In this document: in pieces, positions 37,471 through 45,764 of the stretch
Numbering within the stretch: position 1 is the stretch's first letter
Layout: the number at the start of each line of letters is the position of its first letter
Assembly (NCBI GenBank): GCA_963755375.1
Contig: CAVWKG010000016.1
Coordinates: 372,001-436,000, forward strand
Direction: 5' to 3'
DNA length: 64,000 nucleotides
Source of the DNA: Bog-473 sp963755375
GTDB lineage: Bacteria; Actinomycetota; Acidimicrobiia; Acidimicrobiales; RAAP-2
Notes under the pieces: model-generated
The model's input: only the letters and a program-made list of their open reading frames with translations
Told to the model about the DNA's origin: nothing
Databases searched by the model: none
Position numbers and translations under genes: made by a program

Positions 37471-37992
37471 GTGAGCCTCGAGCACCTGTGGGCGGGGTGG
37501 CGCCGCGAGTACATCGTGCAGGCGACGGCCAGGGAGCGCGCCGGCGGGATCGTGCAGGGCGAGGCCGACTGTGTCTTCTGCCGCCTGGCGGCGAGCGGCC
37601 CACCCTCGGAGGACAACCTGGTGGTGTGGCTGGGTGAGCTGACCTTCGTCGTCCTGAACGCCTACCCCTACGCCAGCGGGCACGTGCTCGTCCTGCCCTT
37701 GCGCCACACCGGGGCGTTGGCCCACCTGACGGCCGACGAGTCAGCCGAGCTGTGGGCGGTGACGCAGGCGTCGGTGGCGGCGATCGAGGCCGCCTACGAG
37801 CCCGACGCCCTCAACATGGGCGCCAACCTCGGACGGGCGGCGGGCGCGGGGCTGCCGGGGCACGTCCATCTCCACGTCCTGCCGCGCTGGTCGGGCGACA
37901 CCAACTTCATGACGGCGGTGGCCGAGACGCGCGTCATGCCCGAGACGCTGCAACTGTCCTGGAAGAGGCTCACCGACGCCTGGCCTCGGTAG
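37471..37992 (+). CDS. HIT-family Ap4A phosphorylase-like protein
   Basis: 173 residues with the histidine triad 'HVHLHVLPRW' near residue 130 and 'LNAYPYASGHVLVLPLRH' before it. This matches the mycobacterial Rv2613c type, which phosphorolyses diadenosine tetraphosphate, and the gene has the same position just after thrS. The GTG start lies 7 bp after the thrS stop, so the two are co-transcribed. Making Ap4A breakdown follow an aminoacyl-tRNA synthetase is sensible, because such synthetases produce Ap4A as a side reaction. Confidence 0.88.
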   Translation: MSLEHLWAGWRREYIVQATARERAGGIVQGEADCVFCRLAASGPPSEDNLVVWLGELTFVVLNAYPYASGHVLVLPLRHTGALAHLTADESAELWAVTQASVAAIEAAYEPDALNMGANLGRAAGAGLPGHVHLHVLPRWSGDTNFMTAVAETRVMPETLQLSWKRLTDAWPR

Positions 37993-38029
37993 CGCGCCGC
38001 CCGATGGGCCCGCGGAGGCGGGGGGCGCC

Positions 38030-39214
38030 GTGGGCACGCGCGCCGAGGGACCCGTGAGCGGGGACGCCATCGCACCGCCATCTGCACCCGCAGAGGCCGC
38101 CCCCGTCCGGGGACGCCGCCGGGTGCGCCGGGCGCTCCGCAGGGCATGGCCGGCGATCCGCGTCGTCATCGGTTTCGGCCTCGCCGCCATCGCGCTCTGG
38201 GTGCTCTCCTCCAAGAGCTCGGAGCTCGAGGGTTTCAGCACCATCTTCCGGACGTTCGACTGGTGGTGGGTGGGGCCGGCGGTGCTGGCCGAGATCGGCT
38301 CCTACTTCTGCTTCGCGGCCATGCAGTACGAGCTCTTGAAGGCGGGGCACCTGCGCCCCCCCTGGACGCCCCTGGTGAAGCTGACGTTCGCCTCGCAGGC
38401 CATCACCAACTCGCTGCCCATCGGCAACGCGGTCGCGTCGGTCTACGGGTTCCGCTGGTTCCGCCGCTTCGGCGCCGACAACACGCTGGCCGTGTGGGCG
38501 CTCGTCGGGACGCTGGTGGCCGCGTCGGTGAGCCTCTCGCTCCTCGCCGTCTTGGGTCTGGGTGTCGCCACCCAGGAGGGCGCCAGCCTGGACCTCGTGC
38601 CGGTCCTGATCGGCACCTTCGTCGTCATGCTGGGCATCGGGTCGCTCTTCGTGTACGAGCGGCCGCTCCACGCCCTGCTGTCCGGGGCCCTGAGGCTGTC
38701 GGTGGCCGTCACCGGGCGGCCCCGCGGCGACACCGTGGGGCTGATCGACCGCATCACCGCCTGGATGACCGCCGTGCGCCTCAGCTGGGGGCAGATCGGG
38801 CGCATCATCACCTGGGGGACGATGAACTGGCTGTTGGACTGCGCCTGCTTCGCCATGATGTTCCTGGCCCTTGACGTGCCGATCCCGTGGAAGGGCCTCC
38901 TGCTCGCCTACGGCGCCGGGCAACTGGCCGCCTCGCTGCCCATCACGCCCGGAGGTCTCGGCGTGGTCGAGGGCTCCATCACGGTGGCGCTGGTCGCCTT
39001 CGGCGGTCCCGAGGCCAGCACGGCCTACGCGGTGCTGCTCTACCGGGTTATCAGCTTTTGGATGATCCTGGTGGTGGGGTGGCTCTTCATCGGCCAGCTG
39101 GCGCTGCAGGTGCGACGCGGGCGTTGGAATCGGCAGGCCCTCGCCAGCGAGGTCGAGGCGGGCCCGGTGGCCTACGAGTCCCCGTCGCCGTCCGGGGCCG
39201 GAGGTGCCGAGTGA
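38030..39214 (+). CDS. lysylphosphatidylglycerol synthase-type integral membrane protein
   Basis: 394 residues with about eight hydrophobic segments between residues ~40 and 365. The conserved loop 'SLPITPGGLGVVEGSITVAL' near residue 310 is typical of the LPG_synthase_TM / UPF0104 (YbhN-like) family. The N-terminal 35 residues are basic and Pro/Ala-rich. Family members include flippase-like domains and many proteins of unknown role; the aminoacyl-transfer domain is absent here. GTG start, tentative. Its stop overlaps the GTG of the next gene. Confidence 0.82.
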   Translation: MGTRAEGPVSGDAIAPPSAPAEAAPVRGRRRVRRALRRAWPAIRVVIGFGLAAIALWVLSSKSSELEGFSTIFRTFDWWWVGPAVLAEIGSYFCFAAMQYELLKAGHLRPPWTPLVKLTFASQAITNSLPIGNAVASVYGFRWFRRFGADNTLAVWALVGTLVAASVSLSLLAVLGLGVATQEGASLDLVPVLIGTFVVMLGIGSLFVYERPLHALLSGALRLSVAVTGRPRGDTVGLIDRITAWMTAVRLSWGQIGRIITWGTMNWLLDCACFAMMFLALDVPIPWKGLLLAYGAGQLAASLPITPGGLGVVEGSITVALVAFGGPEASTAYAVLLYRVISFWMILVVGWLFIGQLALQVRRGRWNRQALASEVEAGPVAYESPSPSGAGGAE

Positions 39215-39645
39215 GACCGCTCGGCGTCCGCGCGTGCGCCCTGGCCGCCGGCCTCGTCCTGGCGGCGTCACTGCTCGCCTCCTGCTCGTCCGCCCGCAGC
39301 GACGTCGGCACGAGCGACGAGACCTGCTACCTGGCCCTGCCGACGGCGGCCAAGGCGGTCGGCGGCCACGGCCACCTCGAGGGCGTGCGCAGGTACACGT
39401 TGAGCAGCCTGCACAGTGTGGCGCCGCGCCTCTACGGCCGGCTCGCCGGCGACGTGCCCAAGAAACAGTCGGTCTGCGTGGCCGGCTACACGGGCCACTT
39501 CACCGAAGCCGAGGTCTCGAAGCCGCTCGGGCGCCCGTCCGGGACGTTGGCGGTGGCCGTCGTGACGACCCCGGCCAACAAGCTGCTCGGCACGCTCATT
39601 CTCACCAAGCTCCCGGTGCGCTTCGAGCACACGCACCCGTTCTGA
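39211..39645 (+). CDS. small lipoprotein of unknown function
   Basis: 144 residues from the GTG at 39211, overlapping the preceding stop by 4 bp. The N-terminus 'VRACALAAGLVLAASLLASC' is a lipoprotein signal with lipobox LLASC. Two further cysteines ('DETCYLAL', 'SVCVAGYTG') may form a disulphide. No domain is recognised. It may assist the membrane protein it is coupled to. Confidence 0.75.
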   Translation: MRPLGVRACALAAGLVLAASLLASCSSARSDVGTSDETCYLALPTAAKAVGGHGHLEGVRRYTLSSLHSVAPRLYGRLAGDVPKKQSVCVAGYTGHFTEAEVSKPLGRPSGTLAVAVVTTPANKLLGTLILTKLPVRFEHTHPF

Positions 39646-39651
39646 GCGGGG

Positions 39652-41745
39652 TCAGCCCTCCAGCGTGGGGATCGACGCCATCAGGTGCTCGGGCACGGCG
39701 TCGTAGCGCTCGTAGGCGACGGTGAAGGAGCCCCGCCCCCCGGTCAGCGCCCGCAGGTCGACCGCGTAACGGGTGAGCTCCGCGGTGGGCGCCGTGGCGG
39801 TCACCGTCTGGTACCCCTCGTCGGCGGCGGCGTCGGTCCCGACGATGCGGGCCCGCCGCGAGTGGAGGTCGCCGAGCACGTCGCCCTGGCAGTCGGCCGG
39901 GATGGTGACCTCCAGCCGCGAGATCGGCTCGAGCACGATCGGACCCGCCTCGGCCATGGCCGCCCGCACGGCCAGCGCCGCCGCCATCTTGAAGCTCACC
40001 TCGTTGGAGTCGACCGAGTGCGCCTTGCCGTCGTCCACCGTCACGGCGATGTCGACCACGGGATAGCCGTGGACGCCGCCGGCGCCGAACGTCTCGAGCA
40101 CGCCCTTCTCGACGGCCGGGATGTACTGGCGCGGGATCGCCCCTCCTACGACTTCGTCCCGGAAGGCGAAGCCCTCACCCCGCGCCAGTGGCTCGAGGCG
40201 CAGGTGGCACACGCCGAACTGGCCGTGCCCACCCGACTGCTTCTTGTGCTTGCCCTCGGCCTGGGCCTGCCGGGTGATCGTCTCTCGATAGGGGATGCGC
40301 AGCTCCTCGCGCTCGACGTGGACGTTGCACTTGCGGTCGAGCCGCTCGAGCGTGACTGCCAGGTGCACCTCGCCGCTGACCCCGAGGATCGTCTGGTGCG
40401 TCTCGTCGTCGCGGGCCACCGTCAGCGAGGGGTCCTCGTCGCACATGCGCTGCAGGGCCGACATGAGCTTGTCGTCGTCGGCGCGGGTCGCGGGCTTCAC
40501 CGCCACCCGGAGCGCCGGCGCCGGCAGCGCGGGCGACGGCACCACGACGGGCTGGCCCTTGGGGGCGAGGGTGTCGCCGGTACGCGTCCCGTTGAGGCGC
40601 GGGACCGCCACGAAGTCGCCGGCCGCGATGCTCGTCGCGGGCGCCGTGGCGTGACCGGCGATGCTCTGGAGCGCGTGCAGCCGCTCCTCCTCCCGGGTGC
40701 GCGGGTTGACCAGGACGGCATCGGGCAGCAACGTGCCCGAGACCACCTTGCAGAGGGACATCTTGCCGGTGTGGCCGTCGTTGAACGTCTTGGTCACGGT
40801 GAGCAGCGTCTGGCCGCCGGGGTCGCAGGGGATCTCCGCCGTCTCGGTCCCGGCGGTGGCCAGGAGCGGCGGCCGGGACGCCGGGCTGGGGCACAGCTCC
40901 TCGATGAGGCGGGCCAGCCGGTCGACGCCGACCCCGCTGGCGGCCGAGCAGCACAGCACCGGGAACACGCTGGCCGAGCCGACGCCCCCGGCGAGGCTCT
41001 TCTCGAGCTCGGCGTAGTCGAGCGTCTCGCCGTTGAGGTAGCGCTCCATGAGGTCGTCGTCGCCTACCACGATGCCCTCTACGAGCTGCTCGTGCACCGT
41101 GTGCTCCTCGTCCACCAGGTCGTCGGGGATGGGACCCTCGTGGCCGGACGGCGGCACGGTGCCGTCGACCGCCGCGCCGGCGGCGGGCGTGTCGTAGTGG
41201 GTGGCCGTGTCGTCGAGCAGGTCGATCACGCCGTGGAAGTCCGCCTCGTGCCCGATCGGGAGCTCCACCGGCGCCACGCCGGCGCCGAAGGACGCCCGGA
41301 TATCGGCCAGCGTGCGGTCGAAGTCCGCCCGCTCCCGGTCGAGCTTGTTGATGACGATCACCCGCGGCACACCGAGGCGGGCGGCGGCCCGCCAGGCGTC
41401 CTCGGTCTGGGCCTGCACGCCGTCAGTGGCGCTGACGACGACGACGGCCAGGTCGACATTGGCCAGGGCGGTGACCATCTCGCCGGCGAAATCGGCGTAC
41501 CCGGGCGTGTCGAGCAGGTTCACCTTGACCCCGTTGACGGTGAAGGGGGCCAGGCTGGTCGAGATGGAGAGCCGGCGCGCCACCTCCTCGGGCTCGAAGT
41601 CCATGACGGTGCTGCCCTTTTCGACCGATCCCCGCCGCGCGATGGACCCGGTGGCGGCCAGGAGCGCCTCGGCGAGCGTGGTCTTGCCGGCTCCGTGATG
41701 GCCGACGAGGGCGACGTTGCGGATAGCGGTCGGGTCGTGTGGCAC
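39652..41745 (-). CDS. EF-G2, elongation factor G-like GTPase
   Basis: 697 residues. G1 is 'GHHGAGKT', G3 'DTPGYADF', G4 'NKLD'. The switch I region reads 'VARRLSISTSLAPF' where canonical EF-G has RGITI, a change typical of the EF-G-like (EF-G2) group. Domains II-V follow, with 'GHGQFGVCHLRLEPL' in domain IV and 'RLEVTIPADCQGDVLGDLHS' in domain V. GTG start with GGAGG 5 bases upstream. Its cellular role is not established; mycobacterial relatives are non-essential. It lies opposite to, and inside, the otherwise conserved thrS-pimA neighbourhood. Confidence 0.9.
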   Translation of the reverse strand: MPHDPTAIRNVALVGHHGAGKTTLAEALLAATGSIARRGSVEKGSTVMDFEPEEVARRLSISTSLAPFTVNGVKVNLLDTPGYADFAGEMVTALANVDLAVVVVSATDGVQAQTEDAWRAAARLGVPRVIVINKLDRERADFDRTLADIRASFGAGVAPVELPIGHEADFHGVIDLLDDTATHYDTPAAGAAVDGTVPPSGHEGPIPDDLVDEEHTVHEQLVEGIVVGDDDLMERYLNGETLDYAELEKSLAGGVGSASVFPVLCCSAASGVGVDRLARLIEELCPSPASRPPLLATAGTETAEIPCDPGGQTLLTVTKTFNDGHTGKMSLCKVVSGTLLPDAVLVNPRTREEERLHALQSIAGHATAPATSIAAGDFVAVPRLNGTRTGDTLAPKGQPVVVPSPALPAPALRVAVKPATRADDDKLMSALQRMCDEDPSLTVARDDETHQTILGVSGEVHLAVTLERLDRKCNVHVEREELRIPYRETITRQAQAEGKHKKQSGGHGQFGVCHLRLEPLARGEGFAFRDEVVGGAIPRQYIPAVEKGVLETFGAGGVHGYPVVDIAVTVDDGKAHSVDSNEVSFKMAAALAVRAAMAEAGPIVLEPISRLEVTIPADCQGDVLGDLHSRRARIVGTDAAADEGYQTVTATAPTAELTRYAVDLRALTGGRGSFTVAYERYDAVPEHLMASIPTLEG

Positions 41746-41766
41746 CAGGTCCTCCGTCCTCCGTCC

Positions 41767-41784
41767 GTTCAGGTGGGCCTGAAC
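41767..41784. promoter_or_regulatory. perfect inverted repeat in the EF-G2 leader
   Basis: GTTCAGG-TGGG-CCTGAAC, a 7-bp stem with a 4-base loop, lies 22 bp before the EF-G2 start. A TACACT at 41806-41801 on the minus strand could be the -10 box, so the hairpin would sit in the 5' leader. It could be an operator or an RNA hairpin; both are inference. Confidence 0.35.
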
Positions 41785-41835
41785 CGGCTCGTTGGGCTCG
41801 AGTGTAGGACCGCTCGTCGGGTGGCGCCGCCCCGT

Positions 41836-42636
41836 TCAGCGGGGACCCGGAGCGGCGGGGTACCGGGCCGCCAGCGCGGCGTCGTACTTGTGGCGGATGG
41901 AGAAGCGGATGAAGAGGCCGATGGTGTCCCACAGGAGCAGCCACACGGCCTTGAGCGAGATCGTGCTCCCGAACCGTTCCTCGATCCGCACCGGTGCCTC
42001 GACGATCCGCGTGTACCCGAGCCGGCGGGCCAGCACCAGCAGCTCGAGATCGAGCGCGAAGCGGCTCTCGCGCAGCAGCGGGAGGACGTCGGCGATGACT
42101 TTCCGATCCACCAGCTTGATCCCGACCTGGGTGTCCTTGACGTGCAGGCGGAACAGCAGCCCGATGAGGTGCTGGTAACCCCACGAGTAGAGGCGCCGCA
42201 GCGGCGGGTAGTGCACCGACGAGTCAGGGTGCCGCTTGCTCCCGATGATGATGTCGGGCTCCATGGAGCGCATGATGGAGACGAAGGGGGCGAGCAGCTC
42301 GGGCGAGATGTCGCCGTCCGCGTCGATGAACCCCAGATAACGCCCCTGTCCCATGCCCAGTCCGGCCCGCAGCGCGTGCCCCTTGCCGACGTTCGTGGCG
42401 AACGACACGCGGCGCACCACGCTCTCGGGGAAACCGTCGAGCGTGAACGGGCTGCCGTCGGTCGAGCCGTCCGACACCGTGATGATCTCGAAGGTCATGC
42501 CCGACGAGTCGAGCACCCGCACCATGTCCTCGACTGTCGTGCGCAGGCGTTCGCCGGGGTTGTAGTACGGGACGACGATGGACACGTCGAGCGTGGGATG
42601 GGGGAGATCACTCCTCGGCTCGGACTCGGGCACCAT
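41836..42636 (-). CDS. GT2 glycosyltransferase, dolichol-phosphate mannosyltransferase-like
   Basis: 266 residues from the ATG at 42636, with AGGTGAGGTG upstream; the long in-frame extension is antisense to pgsA and not real. 'VSIVVPYYNPGERLRTTVED' starts the GT-A domain, 'VSDGSTDGS' and the D-x-D region 'FIDADGDI' bind the nucleotide sugar, and 'DTQVGIKLVDRKV' is typical of DPM1/DPG-synthase relatives. The C-terminal hydrophobic 'VWLLLWDTIGLFIRFSIRHK' suits membrane association. It probably makes a polyprenyl-phosphate sugar used as donor for surface glycans. Confidence 0.86.
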   Translation of the reverse strand: MVPESEPRSDLPHPTLDVSIVVPYYNPGERLRTTVEDMVRVLDSSGMTFEIITVSDGSTDGSPFTLDGFPESVVRRVSFATNVGKGHALRAGLGMGQGRYLGFIDADGDISPELLAPFVSIMRSMEPDIIIGSKRHPDSSVHYPPLRRLYSWGYQHLIGLLFRLHVKDTQVGIKLVDRKVIADVLPLLRESRFALDLELLVLARRLGYTRIVEAPVRIEERFGSTISLKAVWLLLWDTIGLFIRFSIRHKYDAALAARYPAAPGPR

Positions 42637-42886
42637 CACCTCACCTGCGTACCGCGTGGCAATCTCGGCTGGTGACGCTACCCGACGGCATGTCGGGGAC
42701 GGTACCGGCGGATTGTGCCGCGACCAGGAGCGGAACACCCCCGAGGGCCTCCGCCGCGGCCACGGGGGCAGGCCCAATGGGCGTGTCGCCCGGTCGAGGC
42801 AGCCCCGGGTTTGGGGGTCCGGATGGTAAACTTCCGGATGTAGCGCCGGAGCCCTGTCCCCGGGCCCGCGCACGACGAGGAGCTCC
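42637..42886. promoter_or_regulatory. divergent control region, candidate pgsA promoter
   Basis: 250 bp between the divergent GT2 and the pgsA-like gene. TAAACT at 42827-42832 looks like a -10 box for the rightward genes and is flanked by CCGGA and TCCGG arms (an inverted repeat around the box). No convincing -35. GAGGAG just before 42887 is the ribosome site for the rightward gene. Confidence 0.4.
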
Positions 42887-43735
42887 ATGTTCGACGGTCG
42901 TTGGAGAACTGCCGTCGATCGGACCACCGGTCCGGTCGGCGAGACGCTCCACCGCCATGGCATCACCGCTGACGTGCTCACCGCGACCGGCCTCGTGTCG
43001 GCGACGGCGACGGCGGTCCTGGTGGCATCGGGCCACCTCCACCTCGCCATCGTCTTCCTGATCATCACCGGCATGCACGACCTGTTCGACGGGCCCGTGG
43101 CCAAGGCGGCCGGCACGGCGTCGGTCCGGGGCGCCTTCTTCGACTCGGTCACCGACCGCATCGCCGATGCCGTCCTGATGTTCGGCTGCGCGTGGTACCT
43201 GCTCGACCGTGGGGACGGCCACCTCGCCCTGCTGCCCATGGCCATTCTGGCGGTGACCGCGCTCGTCTCCTACGAGCGGGCCAAGGCGGAGTCGCTCGGG
43301 CTCTCGGCCAAGGGCGGCCTCATGGAGCGAGGCGAGCGCATGTTCCTGCTCGGCGTCGCCTTCCTGAGCGCCACCATCTTCGTGCCCGTGCTCTGGATCC
43401 TGCTGGTCCTCGTCTCGTTCACCGCCATCTCCCGCTTCGTCAAGGTCTGGAACGCCGCGTCGGGACGCGACGCCGTGATCCGGCGCCGCATCGAGGCGTG
43501 GCGCGACGGGAGGGTCGACTCCCGCTGGCGCGCCTGGCGAGAGGCGCGCGAGTCCACGGGCGTGCCGCGCCGTGAGCTGGCGCGGACCACCGGCGCGCCG
43601 GTGGGTCGCTGGCGGGCCCGCCGGCAGGAGTCGATGAGCAGCCGTTCGGGTCGGACCCTCCGGGAGCGCCGTCGTGGACATGCCGGCAACAGCGCCCCGC
43701 GCCGGGCCACCCGCCGCACACCACCCGCGTCCTGA
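42887..43735 (+). CDS. pgsA: CDP-alcohol phosphatidyltransferase (PgsA/PI-phosphate synthase type)
   Basis: 282 residues, six hydrophobic segments, and a long basic C-terminal tail. The family motif D-x2-D-G-x2-A-R-x8-G-x3-D-x3-D is present as 'DLFDGPVAK' ... 'GAFFDSVTD', with Lys where Arg is usual. Position next to a PIM acyltransferase and pimA, as in mycobacteria, argues for phosphatidylinositol-phosphate synthase: CDP-diacylglycerol plus inositol phosphate at the membrane. The symbol follows the mycobacterial neighbour and substrate proof is lacking. GAGGAG precedes the ATG. Confidence 0.82.
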   Translation: MFDGRWRTAVDRTTGPVGETLHRHGITADVLTATGLVSATATAVLVASGHLHLAIVFLIITGMHDLFDGPVAKAAGTASVRGAFFDSVTDRIADAVLMFGCAWYLLDRGDGHLALLPMAILAVTALVSYERAKAESLGLSAKGGLMERGERMFLLGVAFLSATIFVPVLWILLVLVSFTAISRFVKVWNAASGRDAVIRRRIEAWRDGRVDSRWRAWREARESTGVPRRELARTTGAPVGRWRARRQESMSSRSGRTLRERRRGHAGNSAPRRATRRTPPAS

Positions 43736-43782
43736 CCGTCCCCGGCTGGCGCGCCACGACGAAGTACCTCATATACCGCGGC

Positions 43783-44640
43783 ATGGGCGCCGGCATGGGC
43801 CACATACCCGAGCCGCTGGCGGAGGGCATCGCGCGGGCCGTGGCCGGGGTCATGGCGCAGCGGGGTGGTCCCGCTCTCACCATGAACGAGCGCCACATGC
43901 ACCGCGTGCTGGCCAGCGAGGGCGTCGAGCCCGACCCGGCACTCGTGCGGCGTTGGAGCAGGCGGAGCTTCGATTCCTACGCGCGCTACTGGTGCGACGG
44001 TGCCCGGCTGCCCTACGAGACCGAGGCCGGCGTGCGCGCCCGCTGGCAGCTCCTCCAGGGTCATGATCACCTTCGTGCCGCGGTGGAGCGGGGACGAGGC
44101 ATCGTGATGGCGCTGCCCCACGTCGGGAGCTGGGAGTGGGGCGGCTACTGGCTGGGGCTCGAGGGCACTCCGATGACGGCCGTGGTGGAGCGCCTGGAGC
44201 CCGAGAAGCTCTTCGAGTGGTTCGTGGCCCAGCGCACCGCCATGGGGCTGACGGCGGTGCCGCTCGGTGACGGTTCGAGCTCGGCGCTGCTCCGGGCCCT
44301 CAAGGGGAACGGCATCGCCGGCCTCGTCAGTGACCGGGACATGGTCGGCAACGGCGTCGAGGTCGAGTTCTTCGGGGAGAAGACGACGCTGCCGGCGGGC
44401 GCGGCCACGTTGGCACTGCGCACCGGGGCGGCCCTGCTCCCCGTGGTCGTCTACTCGGGCCCGGGGAATTGGCACACGGGCGTGGTGCACGCGCCACTCG
44501 ACACCTCTCGTCACGGCAGGATGCGCGAGGACATCGCACGGGTGACCCAGGACATGGCCACCGCGTTCGAGCACGACATCCGGGCCCACCCCGAGCAGTG
44601 GCACATCTACCAGCCCAACTGGCCGAGCGATCCCCGGTGA
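43783..44640 (+). CDS. phosphatidylinositol mannoside acyltransferase (LpxL/HtrB family)
   Basis: 285 residues from the ATG at 43783. The catalytic H-x4-E is 'HVGSWE', followed by 'LVSDRDMVGNGVEVEFFG' and 'RTGAALLPVVVYSG'. It is placed as in mycobacteria (Rv2611c/PatA-like), where the enzyme acylates PIM on a mannose. The true start is probably upstream: the frame before 43783 reads 'TVPGWRATTKYLIYRG', which looks coding, but no ATG/GTG/TTG lies there, so an unusual start or a small sequence error is possible. It overlaps the next gene by 4 bp. Confidence 0.86.
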   Translation: MGAGMGHIPEPLAEGIARAVAGVMAQRGGPALTMNERHMHRVLASEGVEPDPALVRRWSRRSFDSYARYWCDGARLPYETEAGVRARWQLLQGHDHLRAAVERGRGIVMALPHVGSWEWGGYWLGLEGTPMTAVVERLEPEKLFEWFVAQRTAMGLTAVPLGDGSSSALLRALKGNGIAGLVSDRDMVGNGVEVEFFGEKTTLPAGAATLALRTGAALLPVVVYSGPGNWHTGVVHAPLDTSRHGRMREDIARVTQDMATAFEHDIRAHPEQWHIYQPNWPSDPR

Positions 44641-45740
44641 GGATCGCCATGGTCTCGCCGTACTCACTGGCGCGCCCGGGCGGCGTGCAGGGACAGGTCA
44701 TCGGGCTGTCGCACTCGTTGCGCGCGCTGGGCCACCAGGTCACCGTGCTCGCGCCGGACGGGGTGCCCGACGCGGCGGGGGAGCACTACGTCATCGGCCG
44801 GCCCACCGGGCTGCGCTCGAACGGGTCGGTGGCCCCTGTGGCGCTCTGGCCGACCGCAGCGGCGCGCGCGGAACGCTTCGTGCGCACGGGCGGCTTCGAC
44901 GTCGTGCACCTGCACGAGCCACTCGCGCCGGTGGCGGCCTACGGCCTCGTGCTCTCGTCACCGCTCCCCATGGTCGGCACCTACCACCGGGCCGGGGTGA
45001 GCCGTTGGGTGCCCGTTCTGAAACCGCTGGCCGAGCTCGTCGGGCGGCGCATGCAGATCCGGGTGGCGGTCTCGGAGGCGGCGCGCCAGACGGCCCTGCA
45101 CTCCGGTGGCGGCGACTTCGAGGTCCTGTTCAACGGGGTCGAGACGGATCGGTTCGAGACGGCGCCACCGCATCGGGACGAGGAGGGTCGGCCCGCGGTG
45201 GTGTTCCTCGGCCGTCATGAGCCACGCAAGGGCCTGAACGTCCTGCTCGATGCCTTCGAGACGCTGGAGCGGCCCGCCGTCCTGTGGGTGGCCGGTGACG
45301 GTCCCGCCACCGAGGTGCAGCGCCGGCGGTATCCCGGATCCGACCGGCTGCGCTGGCTCGGCGTGCTCAGCGACGAGGAGGTGGCGTCCCGACTGGCCGG
45401 GGCCGAGGTGCTGTGCGCACCGTCGCTGCAGGGCGAGTCCTTCGGCATGGTGCTCCTCGAGGGCATGGCGGCGGGCTGCTCGGTGGTGGCCTCGGACATC
45501 GAGGGCTACCGCATGGCGTCCGGCGGCCATGCCACCCTGGTGCCACCCGGTGATCCCGGGGCCCTCAGCCGTGCCCTGGGGGTCGCGCTGGCCGATGCCG
45601 TCGAGGGCTCCGGGCACTCGTCGACCGAGTCCCGCAAGGCGGCGAGGGAGTACGCCCGGAACTGGTCGATGGACACGCTGGCCGAGCGCTACGTCGACGT
45701 CTACACGCGGGCGGTCGAGGCCTTCCGTGCCGGGCGCTGA
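44637..45740 (+). CDS. pimA: phosphatidylinositol mannosyltransferase
   Basis: 367 residues from the GTG at 44637, overlapping the acyltransferase stop (GTGA). 'IAMVSPYSLARPGGVQGQV' is the acceptor-loop start typical of PimA. The donor domain has 'VVFLGRHEPRKGLNVLLDAF' and the E-x7-E motif in 'GESFGMVLLEGMAAGCSVVA'. The enzyme transfers mannose from GDP-mannose to the inositol of phosphatidylinositol on the inner membrane leaflet. The assignment rests on sequence features plus the pgsA-acyltransferase-pimA order. Confidence 0.9.
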   Translation: MRIAMVSPYSLARPGGVQGQVIGLSHSLRALGHQVTVLAPDGVPDAAGEHYVIGRPTGLRSNGSVAPVALWPTAAARAERFVRTGGFDVVHLHEPLAPVAAYGLVLSSPLPMVGTYHRAGVSRWVPVLKPLAELVGRRMQIRVAVSEAARQTALHSGGGDFEVLFNGVETDRFETAPPHRDEEGRPAVVFLGRHEPRKGLNVLLDAFETLERPAVLWVAGDGPATEVQRRRYPGSDRLRWLGVLSDEEVASRLAGAEVLCAPSLQGESFGMVLLEGMAAGCSVVASDIEGYRMASGGHATLVPPGDPGALSRALGVALADAVEGSGHSSTESRKAAREYARNWSMDTLAERYVDVYTRAVEAFRAGR

Positions 45741-45748
45741 TCACGTCG

Positions 45749-45754
45749 TAGGCT
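45749..45754 (+). promoter_or_regulatory. candidate -10 box (TAGGCT) for the M48 protease gene
   Basis: TAGGCT lies 10 bp before the ATG at 45765 and no ribosome site is visible. Part of a pattern of TANNNT boxes just before start codons in this region. Confidence 0.35.
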
Positions 45755-45764
45755 GCGGGGCCTG

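Noticed and set aside
35625..37616. 663-codon open frame antisense to thrS
   Set aside because: It lies wholly over a confident thrS/HIT reading and shows only the high-GC antisense bias (His, Arg, Val, Gly, Leu). No family motif.
39685..42675. 996-codon open frame antisense to EF-G2 and the GT2
   Set aside because: A shadow of two certain genes in high-GC DNA, without a ribosome site or recognisable domain.
43674..44066. Plus-strand frame between the pgsA-like gene and the acyltransferase
   Set aside because: It starts inside the pgsA-like tail and runs over the acyltransferase in another frame. It has no motifs.
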